A stretch of 64,000 nt of DNA from Lathyrus oleraceus (taxonomy: Eukaryota > Streptophyta > Magnoliopsida > Fabales > Fabaceae). Numbering within the stretch: the first letter of the stretch is position 1; the number at the start of each line of letters is the position of its first letter. Below are positions 35,147 through 45,610 of this stretch, piece by piece. Where the stretch lies: NCBI RefSeq assembly GCF_024323335.1, contig NC_066581.1, positions 296,627,536 to 296,691,535 of the forward strand, written 5' to 3'. The translations under genes and the position numbers were made by a program. The notes below the pieces were generated by a model, which was not told the DNA's origin, searched no databases, and worked only from the letters and a program-made list of their open reading frames with translations.

Positions 35147-38100
35147 TCAAACAAACACACAAGCACAAGTAACACACACTATATGCAAACAATGGGCTCA
35201 ATCAAGGTTAGGTTTTAGTCGAGGGGTCATATCAACCTCAACAAACAAACCACTGGAACTGGGTAGTGTTAGCTCTTAACCTTGCCATTGAGGGGCTAAG
35301 GTGAAGCAGATGAAAGGTGAGTGAAGATGAGACTTCACAGCTCTTATCCCTGGCCTGGGAGAGCTTAAGACAAGAATATGTGGGTTCAGAAAGGAGGAAC
35401 CCTTCTACACATTTGAAACTGACTCAACTGTACAATTGTACAAGATCTTGGGTTTGTATCTGCAATGCATCAACACAGTGGTGTGAGCAAAGCAGATGAC
35501 ACACAAAATAGCAGGGGATAGATTGCATATCCCTTGGGTTCTGCCAATTGCCTCTTCACTTAGGAGGTCTTTGAATATGTACAGGGACAAAATTAAACAG
35601 TCACAAACATTGCCTCTTAAGGAGGACTTCAGACAGTTGCCTGGCCAGGTAACAGGCCAGGTCTTCCAGACTACATGAAGTAAAGAAGTTATACCTCAAT
35701 GCAAATTGCTCTTAAGCAAAGCAAAGCAAAGTTCACAAGGAACTAAAAGCAACTAAAGTACCTGAAATCAGTCAAGCAACGTCAGTATACAAGTCAAAGT
35801 TAAAGCAAAAATGAGATAAGGATCAACAGTCTACACAATCAGTTTAACTGTGCAATGCACAAAGTTCAAGCATGTGAGCCAAGCAAGCTACAAAACAAAC
35901 AAGTTAGTCATGATAAACAAGCACATTCAATCAATTTGCATTGGTTTCTTTGAGTAATTGTTGCTTAACCTGAAAAAATGAACTCAAACATGAGCAATAA
36001 GACCACTAGGACAAGCCTAGGGTCAAAAGGGAATGAGAAAGTCAAAACAGCAAGTGAAATCCAATCAAAATCAAATTCAAACAATCAAGAAGCAAATTTA
36101 ATTGGTTTCACATTCATAGCAATCATCATCATCATTTCATGAATAAATTAGGTCAAGGCATGGCATATGGAAGCTCATAGAAGTCAACAGCAAGACTCAA
36201 TTCAAAAACAATCATAAACATTTCAAAAATTCACCAAATAAATCATGATCAAACATAACCCATAGCATGGTAAGCATATAAAATTTCAGCTCATTTAGAC
36301 AAGTAGAAGTTGGTCAATGAAAATCAGAAAAGCAAGGCAAGTTCAAACATGCTCAAAGAAGTCAACCAAACATGCATCAACTTCAATAAATCATAAATCA
36401 GTGATAGCAAATGATAAATGAATGGAATCAAAACCATGACAAAGCTTAAGATGTCTACTAATCACATGTCAAATTTCATGTTCATCCAATTAAGTATGAG
36501 AATTTCACAAATGAAATGGGAACATGTATCACAAAAGTCAACATTTTGGTCAAACAGGGGAGAAAATCCCAAACAATTAGGAAATGCCACAAATAATTCC
36601 AAGAAAATTCACATGTAAACTAGACACCCAAGAGTACATTCATGCAAAAATTCAGATCAATTTGAGTTCACTAAGCATGGTAATGAAAATCTTGAAGTTG
36701 TACATCAATGGTGTGACACAAATTGTCACACCCTAATTCAAAAAATCATAACTCACAAACCAGAAATGATAAATTCACAAACTCTATACCAAAATCACCA
36801 TGAATGTGTCTAGTTTAAGCACAAAAAATTTGGAAGCCATTGGATAAAGCATCATCATTTCACAAATGTTTTGGCAAAGTGTACATAAAATGAGCACATG
36901 TCACAAACCCTAGCACAATTTAAAAACCATTTATCCAAAAAAAATCTGGAAAAATCATGACAAATAACTAGAGATTGAGCAGAGCATTATGCAAAAAGTC
37001 TCATGAAATTTGGATCACAAATGGATGAGCTATGAATTTTCAAAGATTGAGCATCAAAAATGAAATAAATATTAAAACATAAAATGATTTAATTAAAATA
37101 AATGGAACCGATGGCATTTTCGTAATAATTGGGACATGTTAATGAAACGCGGCGTAGCGATTTGAAGCGTGGCAACCAGGCATTGGGCATGGCAATCAAA
37201 CAGTAACAACATCATGCAACACGTGAATGAAACAAAATTTCTGGGCAAATGCATTAGGGTTTATGGAACAGTAGACATTCATCTTCTTCCCCAAATCGTG
37301 GAAAATTGATTTCGCCCAGAAATGGAAAGTAAGCATACCATTAGACTCAGCAAACATCACACATCATGAATCCAACAAACATTTTCTATAAATCGAGCTA
37401 TCACATGAGAACTAAGCAAAAACATGTTTGAACATTAATCTTTAAACCATCATAACTTTCAAAAATACTTAGCCATTTTCATCGATTCAAAGTCTAAAAT
37501 GATCAGCAAAGTGAGACCTATCAGAAGCATAGCATAGTTTTGCAAATGAAGGAACTCGAAAACTCACCAAATCTGAAGTGCAGTTGTGTTACAGTTGTTG
37601 TTTGGCTCCAAATGCTCGAAACAGATGTGCACTCAAGCTTGTAGTGATGAATGGTTGAAGAAGTTTAGCTCAGCAAAGCTTGAAATGGCTCAAGATGAAA
37701 TTTGCCATGGATGAGCTTGGAAATAGAAGCTGAAGATTTCTTGCTTACAGTTGAGAAAAGATGCTTGTAAAAGGTCCAAGATGATGGTAAATGATGGAGC
37801 AACCAACCTTAGCTCGAAACCTTTAGCAATTTTCAGCCAAGTTTCAAAAAATGGAAAAATGAGAAATTGAGAGAACAAGGGTTTTTCTCTGTTTAGAATG
37901 TGGCTGCTAGGGTTTCTGCAGAGAGAATATGCAGTATATGTACTATGATTAACGTTGCTTAATGTTTGGTTAGTGAGTGGTAATTAAGGTTGGCTTAAAA
38001 TGAAGTGTTTTTGGTTAATTTGTCAACTTAAGTCAAATGGCAAAGGCATGGCTTACAGCTGCGAAAATGGGCCTTGAACCCATCCCAAATGTGATTTTAG

Positions 38101-38588
38101 AACATTCTCAATTGGCAAAATATGTTGGAAAGGGTTATTTTGAAAAGTCAATTTTTTACTTCATTTGAAATAATTCAAGTTACTTCAAAAAGTGCCATTT
38201 TGCTTGGTTGAGTTTTGGTAAATGGTGATGACATATTTGGAAAGAGGGCATCAAATGTGACTTGTATCAAAAAACCCCACCCAATTTGGCCAAATGGTTT
38301 GAGAGATATGGCCTTTTGAAGTTAAAAAATTTCTGAAAATGATTTGATCATAACTTGCCAACCATACATGGGAATTGAGTGTTCTTGGACTTTTTGGAAA
38401 TGGGAGAACAAGATCTTCAACTTCCATGTTGGGTAAAAATTCATTTGAAGCTTGTATCATGATGTAGTTTTGAGGATCAAGACTTTCCATTTTTGGCAAA
38501 TTCCCATTACAGGTCAACTTTCTATTTTTGGAAATTTCTTGTCTGGCTTCAAATTCTTCCATGATGATGTTCGACATGTTATATGAGG

Positions 38589-38597
38589 CTTATATAG
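38589..38597 (-). promoter_or_regulatory. TATA box of E1 3' LTR
   Basis: The minus strand reads ctatataag in the context tgtctatataagcctcat. The shared 5' LTR has ccatataag at 54479-54487. Confidence 0.6.
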
Positions 38598-39399
38598 ACA
38601 TGAATGAGGCCTCTCAAACCAATTCCCACCATCAAATCCCTGATTAAATGCACAGTTGACCAACAGTTGACTTTCTAGGGTTTCTGGTGGACTGCACACT
38701 GACTGATGACTTCTGAGCAATCAAACCTTGACCAAATCACTTCAAAAGGACCCCTAGGTCATGTGAACATGTTGGGACCAACCCTAGGGCCTTGTCTCAA
38801 TGGAAATTGCACTTGCTTGCTTGACTGACTGATCTCCTGACCAGTTTGACCTAATCTGACTGATGATCTTGCACTTGGGCAAAAGGGACAATGCAATGCT
38901 ATGACCTAATATGAGAATGTATGTACAATGAGTAGGTGCAAATTTGAGGTGCTACATTGAGGACACTCACATAAGTTCAAATATGCATGAAATGATAAAT
39001 TAAAGAACTTCCCTTGATTGCATTTGACCATGGGCTGAGGTTGCTTCATGAGCAAGGCATTATGGTGCACAGATGAATTAGGGCTTCTCTAGGGAACAAG
39101 ATCTCAAACCCTTTGACTTGCTTGATCAAAAATGATGCATTGAGGTACTAGGGAGGCATACTTGATGGATGAGAGCTTTGGGAACCATTACCATGCTTGC
39201 TTTCATCTCCTCTTTAACCATGTCTTTGTACCAATGATCTCCTAGAAGCTTTGGACTTTGTGATTGCTCAAGCTACAAAACAAAAGATGTTAGTGACATA
39301 TTTTTGTGCTTTTGGTTAGTAAACAAAATAAGAAAAGCAATGATATATAATTCAAGCATGCTTGGTGATCTCAAACCACTCACAAGGAGTCCCACCCCA

Positions 39400-39433
39400 T
39401 AAGAAAAGCAATGATATATAATTCAAGCATGCT
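39400..39433. repeat. 34-bp repeat scar at the truncated LTR edge
   Basis: Positions 39400-39433 repeat 39329-39362 (taagaaaagcaatgatatat and onward to agcatgct). The copy replaces the lost LTR terminus and is followed at once by 3'-UTR tandem repeats. Confidence 0.9.
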
Positions 39434-39957
39434 GATGTAAAAGGAAGCAAGACCATTTACCGATGGTGGCTTCAAAGAAACTTGACATTTACCGATATCA
39501 ACTTCAACACGACCATTTACCGATGGCTACTGCAACTGGGGATCCGATATTTACCGATATCGAAGAAAACGGGGCCATTTACCGATGGCGGATAAAACTG
39601 GGCCTTCAATATTTACCGATATCGAAGCAAACGGGGCCATTTACCGATGGCGTATCCACTTGGGGAGGAACAAAATCTTTGTAATGGAATCAGGCAAGAC
39701 GTTTACCGACGACTTCTGGGGATCTTGATTTTATCAACAAGGAAACAAAGTATGACCAGACATTTATCGATGACTGGGGAAGAATTTACTGGGACGAGAA
39801 AAACAAGTATTCGCAACCGGACACCAGATAGGACATTTACCGATGACTCTACTGGGGATCTCTAGCTGGGGAATTATCAGACATTTACCGATGACTGAGG
39901 AAAAGACGTGATGTTTACCGACATCGAAAGATGATGTTTACCGACATCAAATAAAAT
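39434..39957. repeat. Short dispersed TTTACCGAT-type repeats in E1 3' UTR
   Basis: More than ten copies of (c/a)atttaccgat(g/a) occur at irregular 20-60 bp spacing, many followed by actgggga or a related string. They grade into the regular 81-bp array on the right. Confidence 0.8.
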
Positions 39958-40200
39958 GACCAGACATTTACCGATGACTGGGGTGAGACTCGATGTTTAT
40001 CGACACCGAAACAATGGTGTTTACTGACACCAAAAATGACCAGACATTTACTGATGACTGGGGTGAAGACTCGATGTTTACCGACACCGAAACAATGGTG
40101 TTTACTGACACCAAAAATGACCAGACATTTACTGATGACTGGGGTGAAGACTCGATGTTTACCGACACCGAAACAATGGTGTTTACCGACACCAAAAAAA
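39958..40200. repeat. About 81-bp tandem repeat, 3 units, E1 3' UTR
   Basis: Units are 39958-40037 (80 bp), 40038-40118 and 40119-40199. Each contains gaccagacattta, cgatgactggggtga, and two nested ttta(c/t)cgacacc phrases. They are nearly identical, so this is recent amplification. The 81-bp period is 27 codons, which yields long frames on both strands; I do not regard these as genes. Confidence 0.9.
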
Positions 40201-41687
40201 AGAAACACACGCGGGTGCTGACACGACACTTACTGGTATCACAAGAACGACATCTTAGATATGTCAAGGCAAGGCTGATCATTTGCTGGGGATCTCACTG
40301 GGGAGAAACAAACTTTCTGTCACTAACAGGTGAGGAAATAAACCTCCGTGGGGATATCAAATCCGAATACTGTCAAAGCAACTGTTGCAGACGTGCTGTG
40401 CCGATGTGGGACAAAATGATCTGCCTCTGCTGGGGATACGGTCTGATTTGGTTAACACATGAATGCATATGTTTGAATTTTTCTATGGCGTAATGCTCCA
40501 TATGGAATGGAAATGCTACGCGATTTGAGGATGCAATGATCACTACATGCAAAATGCAAAATGATGAAAACTCCGCCGGGAACTGCACAGGACGACTGTG
40601 CTGAGAAATCATCAATACAAATCTGCTGGGGAGAAAAACAAGGCAACTTCCGGGGAACCATCAATACAACTCTGCTAGGGGGAGACAAGGCAACTCGCTG
40701 GGGAGTAATAAAGCAACTTGCTACTGACAAAACCGGCAACTTTGCTGGGGACGGCCCAACCAAACCACAAGTAGGATAAACTCCGCTTGGGGAAATAACT
40801 GCTCCGCTGGGGAAGATAAACCAGGCAACTCTTTGGGGATAATACTTGATGGGAGTAACAAGACGACTTTACCGGGGAGTGATAAAGCGGCTTCACTGGG
40901 GAAGACGCAACCAAGCCTCAGGTAGGATAAACTCTGCTTTGGGGAATATCTGTTACTCTGCCGGGGACGACCCACGCAATCCACAGGTAGAATAGATTCA
41001 AGCTGGGGATGCACACATCGATCTGATACTGAAACCTGTCCAATCCACTGGTGGGATGAACTATGCTGGAGAAATAAATTCATGAAACCCGTTCCACTCG
41101 GGGACGACCTAACCAATCCATAGCTAGGAGAAAAGCTTTATTCTGGGAAATAAACTGCTGGAGAATGTTCGCAAGTGACGACCTGCGAAACGGAATAACA
41201 GATGCCCCCAGGGGGTACATGGACAAGATACACTCAAGTGTCCTCAACATTCAAAATGATTTTCAAATGTTTTGATCTTTTGCACGTTATTGTTTAGCCT
41301 TCATGTTTTTATATGCGATGTTTATCAAAAATTCGGACGTTTTTGCAAACAAAACAGTAAAAGTAAAAACAAGGGAGCAATTTAATCTGAATAACGACTT
41401 TTATTGATTGAAAAAGGTGCCTGAAAAGGCAAATACATTGGGAAGCAATTCCTAGGAAGAGGTAATTGCGCACAAAAGGAAAATAAACTATCCTAATGGC
41501 AATGTGAACACGGCATCCACTGTTTCCCAACTCTGTTATAACTCATAGATCATCAGTTTTTCTCCCAACTCCTTGCTTTCTGAGAAGACTGACTGGACCG
41601 ATCACATCTTTCGAGATGGCAGCTGACGAAGCGCGATGAAGTACAGATAACTCAGACTGTAGTCTTCGCTTTAATCCCTCTTTTGGC
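40201..41687 (-). other. 3' UTR of E1 with reiterated primer-site-complementary motifs
   Basis: About 1.5 kb with no supported gene. The plus strand carries some 15-20 variants of (g/a)actctgctgggga, for example aactctgctagggggag at 40668, aactttgctggggac at 40738 and tactctgccgggga at 40954. On the element's sense strand these read like the tRNA 3' end, i.e. complementary to the primer site. A quieter T-rich part runs 41200-41680. Confidence 0.75.
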
Positions 41688-41881
41688 TGGACCGCCCTTT
41701 CGGGTTTTCAATCCACCGGGATACCCATTTTTGCCTAAGCCGCCCTTGCGGGTTTTCGACTTACCGGGTGTACAAATTCTTTTCTTTTTTATCCCTAATT
41801 TTTGCCCGAACCTTTTCTTTCTGTTTTTTGGTTCGCTGGGATGCCCTTTTTTGCCTGGACTCTTTTATTCTTTTTGTCCAG
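41688..41881 (-). other. Array of four short hairpins just downstream of pol (E1)
   Basis: Arms are TGGA/TCCA (41688-41715), TAAG/CTTA (41736-41763), CGAACC/GGTTCG (41807-41835) and CTGGAC/GTCCAG (41855-41881). Loops are 16-20 nt, and the linkers are related (gggatacccatttttgcc-like). The first two loops carry an inner CCGCCC...GGG-type stem. The array ends ten bases from the pol stop codon. Confidence 0.75.
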
Positions 41882-41890
41882 CGGGTCAAT

Positions 41891-44800
41891 TTATGCGAAG
41901 TATTTTTTGACTACATCTGAGTTAACAGGGGACGAAAAATCTTCACCATCCATTGTTGTAAGCATCAAGGCTCCACCAGAGAAGACCTTCTTCACAACAT
42001 ATGGACCTTCATAATTAGGAGTCCATTTGCCCCTGTTATCTGTACCGGGAGGAAGGATCCTCTTCAAAACCAGATCACCAGTTTGAAATGTCCGAGGACG
42101 CACTTTCTGATCAAAGGCTCGCTTCATCCTTCTCTGATATAACTGCCCATGGCACACAGCTGCTAACCGTCTCTCTTCGATAAGGCTTAACTCATTAAAC
42201 CTTGTACGAATCCATTCGGCTTCGTCCAGCTTGACATCCAATAACACCCTCAGAGAAGGGATCTCCACTTCAACTGGTAGGACTGCTTCCATTCCATACA
42301 CAAGGGAGTAAGGGGTTGCCCCGGTCGACGTACGCACTGAAGTACGGTATCCATGCAAAGCGAAAGGCAGCATCTCATGCCAATCCTTGTACGTAACGAC
42401 CATCTTTTGCACAATCTTCTTAATATTTTTGTTAGCTGCCTCTACAACACCATTCATCTTTGGTCTGTAAGGAGAAGAATTGTGATGTTCAATCTTGAAA
42501 TCTCTGCACAGTTCTTTCATCATTTTGTTATTGAGATTCGAACCATTGTCAGTGATGATTCTCTCAGGGACTCCATAACGACAGATGATTTCCTTCTTGA
42601 TGAACCGGGCAACCACTTGTTTGGTAACACTAGCAAAGGAAGCTGCTTCCACCCATTTGGTGAAGTAGTCAATCGCAACCAAGATGAAGCGATGTCCATT
42701 CGAAGCAGTAGGCTCAATCTTCCCAATCATGTCAATGCCCCACATGGCAAACGGCCAAGGCGAGTTCATGACATTCAACGGGCTTGGTGGTACATGCACC
42801 TTATCAGCATAGATCTGGCATTTATGGCACTTCCGAGCGTATTTGAAACAATCGGATTCCATAGTCATCCAGTAATATCCGGCTCTCAGCAGTTTCTTCG
42901 ACATTGCATGACCATCGGCATGTGTACCAAACGAACCCTCGTGCACTTCTTGCATCAACATGTCTGCTTCGTGTCTATCCACGCATCTGAGCAAGACCAT
43001 GTCAAAGTTCCTCTTGTACAGCACATCATCCTGATTCAAATAAAAGCTTCCAGCTAGCCTTCTCAGGGTCTTCTTGTCATTCTTTGACGCACCTTCAGGA
43101 TACTCTTGAGTCTTGAGGAAGTTCTTGATATCATAATACCACGGCTTCTCATCAATCGCAATAGACTCGGCTGCAAACACATACGCAGGCCTCTCGAGTC
43201 GATTTACCGTAACATGTGGCACATGATTCCACCAATGAACTTTGATCATCGAGGATAAAGTAGCCAAAGCATCAGCCATTTGATTCTCATCCCGGGGGAC
43301 ATGGTACAACTTCACCTTCTTAAAGAACGTCAGTATTCTTCTGGTGTAATCTCTATACGGAATCAAATGCGGCTGGTTCGTATTCCAATCTCCATTGACC
43401 TGATTGATCACTAGAGCTGAATCTCCAAATATGTCAAGTGTTTTGATCCTCAGATCAATGGCTTCTTCTATCCCCATGATACAAGCCTCATACTCAGCTT
43501 CGTTGTTGGTGACATCAAAAGTCAATCTGGCAGAAAAAGGCATATGAGCACCTTTAGGATTGATCAGCACTGCACCAACACCATTACCGTTCATATTCAC
43601 AGCCCCATCAAACATCAGTGTCCACTTGTCATCAGGATCCGGTCCTTCCTCGACAAGAGGTTCTTCACAATCTTTCATCTTCAGATACATGATGTCTTCA
43701 TCAGGGAATTCAAACATCATCGGCTGATAATCATCAATTGGTTGCTCGGCAAGGTAGTCTGACAGAATACTACCTTTGATGGCCTTTTGTGACGTGTACT
43801 GAATGTCATATTCTGTTAAAATCATTTGCCAACGAGCAACGCGCCCGGTGAGAGCCGGCTTCTCAAAGATGTACTTTACTGGATCCATCTTAGAAATCAA
43901 CAGAGTAGTATGGTTCAACATATACTGCCTTAGTCGGCGAGCAGCCCAGGCCAAAGCACAGCAAGTTTTCTCGAGCAGTGAATATCTTGTTTCACAGTCG
44001 GTAAACTTTTTGCTCAGGTAGTATATGGCATGCTCTTTTCGACCAGACTCGTCATGCTGTCCCAATACACACCCCATCGAGTTCTCGGTGACTGATAGGT
44101 ACATTATCAATGGTCTCCCTGGAACTGGAGGAATCAGGATTGGAGGTTTCTGTAAATATTCTTTAATCTTGTCAAAAGCCTTCTGGCAATCGTCATTCCA
44201 CTTGATCGCCTGATTCTTTCTGAGCAATTTGAAAATTGGTTCACACGTGGCCGTTAGATGAGATATGAACCTTGCAATGTAGTTCAATCTCCCTAAAAAC
44301 CCACGGACTTGCTTTTCCGTTTTCGGTTCAGGCATCTCTTGAATAGCCTTGACTTTTGCTGGGTCAACCTCAATCCCTTTCTCACTGACAATGAAGCCTA
44401 ACAGCTTCCCTGATCTCACCCCAAACGTACACTTGTTCGGATTCAGCCTCAGCTTGAACTTGACCAATCTGTCAAACAACTTCTGCAGATTAACCAGGTG
44501 CTCCTCTTCTGTCTGTGACTTCGCAATCATATCATCCACGTACACTTCGATCTCTTTGTGCATCATGTCATGAAAGAGAGTCGTCATTGCCCTCTGATAG
44601 GTAGCACCGGCATTCTTCAGCCCAAATGGCATCACTTTATAGCAGAATGTGCCCCAATGTGTAATGAATGTCGTCTTTTCCATGTCCTCTGGCGCCATCT
44701 TAATCTGATTATAACCCGAGAAACCATCCATGAAAGAGAATACCGAGGATTGAGCCGTATTATCCACCAATACATCAATGTGAGGTAATGGGAAATCATC

Positions 44801-45368
44801 TTTCGGACTCGCCCTGTTCAGATCCCGGTAGTCGACACACATTCTGACTTTGCCATCCTTCTTCGGCACGGGAACAATGTTGGCCACCCACAGTGGATAA
44901 CTGGTAACAGCCAGAAAACCTGCATCCCACTGCTTCTGAACCTCTTCTTTGATCTTGACAGCCATATCAGGACTTGTTCTGCGAAGCTTCTGCTTGACCG
45001 ACGGACACTCTTCTCTGAGGGGTAATCGATGCACCACAATGTCTGTATCCAAACCAGGCATATCTTGATATGACCAGGCGAATATTTCCACATATTCTCT
45101 TAGCATCTCAATCAGCCTCCTCTTGACAGAGTCCTCTAAAGTAGCCCCAATCTTGATCTCTCTTCTGTCGTCCTCAGTACCCAGATTAACAATCTCCAAC
45201 TCCTCCTGATGAGGTTGGATGACCCTCTCCTCTTGCTTCAACAATCTGACCAATTCTGCGGGGAGTTCACAGTCTTCCTCACTCTCCTCTTCAGCTTGGT
45301 AGATGGGATTATTGAAATCATGACGAGGCATAACAGAACTGTTCATAGTGGATGCCAAAAGATCACTT
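41891..45368 (-). CDS. E1 pol exon: reverse transcriptase, two RNase H domains, integrase
   Basis: Open for about 1159 codons, ending at 41891. The first ATG is at 45346, but the frame is open up to an AG acceptor at 45370-45369, so I read it as a spliced second exon. Residue numbers are from the TTG at 45358. The RT has WVANIVPVPKKDGKVRMCVD (158-176) and the catalytic YVDD (273-276). The first RNase H (about 415-535) has MYLSV where the family's catalytic Asp is expected, so it is probably a non-catalytic tether. The second RNase H carries D584, E622, D646 and D696. The integrase has an HHCC finger (H806...C844, C847), D876, D937 and E973, and a GPY motif at 1118-1120. Dual RNase H is a Tat-lineage trait. 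It copies and integrates the element in the virus-like particle and nucleus. Confidence 0.93.
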
Positions 45369-45610
45369 CTGCATGTTTAATGTTTTGTTTTTAGAAAAAG
45401 ATTTCAATAAAGTCACAAAAAACAAAAACATTGCCATTTTTTGAAAAAGTGAAAACAAAAATAGAAAGACAAAGATCTCAAAATTTGATTGCAAAACGTC
45501 CTTTATTTATGATAATCATTAAAACATGATGAGGCCCTACAATGAACCGCTACGCCTTGGGCAGAGCGTAGGGTTTTCATGCAAAAATGATAAAAACAAA
45601 GGAAAATTAC
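45369..45610 (-). other. Predicted 242-nt intron between protease and RT (E1)
   Basis: Minus-strand donor ACAGA|GTAATTTT (GT at 45610-45609) and acceptor AACATGCAG|A (AG at 45370-45369). Both flanking frames end in stops inside the interval. Removing it joins them in frame: exon lengths 3326 + 3478 = 6804 nt, divisible by three. Ogre elements are known to splice an intron at this place, but the exact borders here are my inference. Confidence 0.7.

Larger units (their letters stand above)
34236..39399 (-). mobile_element. 3' LTR of E1, 5'-truncated
   Basis: It starts on the plus strand with tgtcgcattacgcg, matching 50127 onward with a constant offset of about 15,890. It runs to cccacccca at 39399, corresponding to 55289. 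The last about 98 bp present in the other LTR (through ggggtcttaca) are missing, so the junction with the polypurine tract is gone. It includes an (AC)n tract near 34481, hairpin triplets at 35064-35146 and a TATA box at 38589. Open frames in 34224-34971 are non-coding by-products. Confidence 0.9.

Noticed and set aside
39915..40493. Repeat-protein ORFs on both strands (166 and 104 codons)
   Set aside because: They are products of the 81-bp tandem array in a 3' UTR; the period is a multiple of three.
42353..43057. 234-codon plus-strand ORF, and others within 43544-44788, 46039-46461, 48313-48834 and 58662-59557
   Set aside because: They are antisense shadows of pol and gag-protease; the minus-strand frames carry the conserved motifs.
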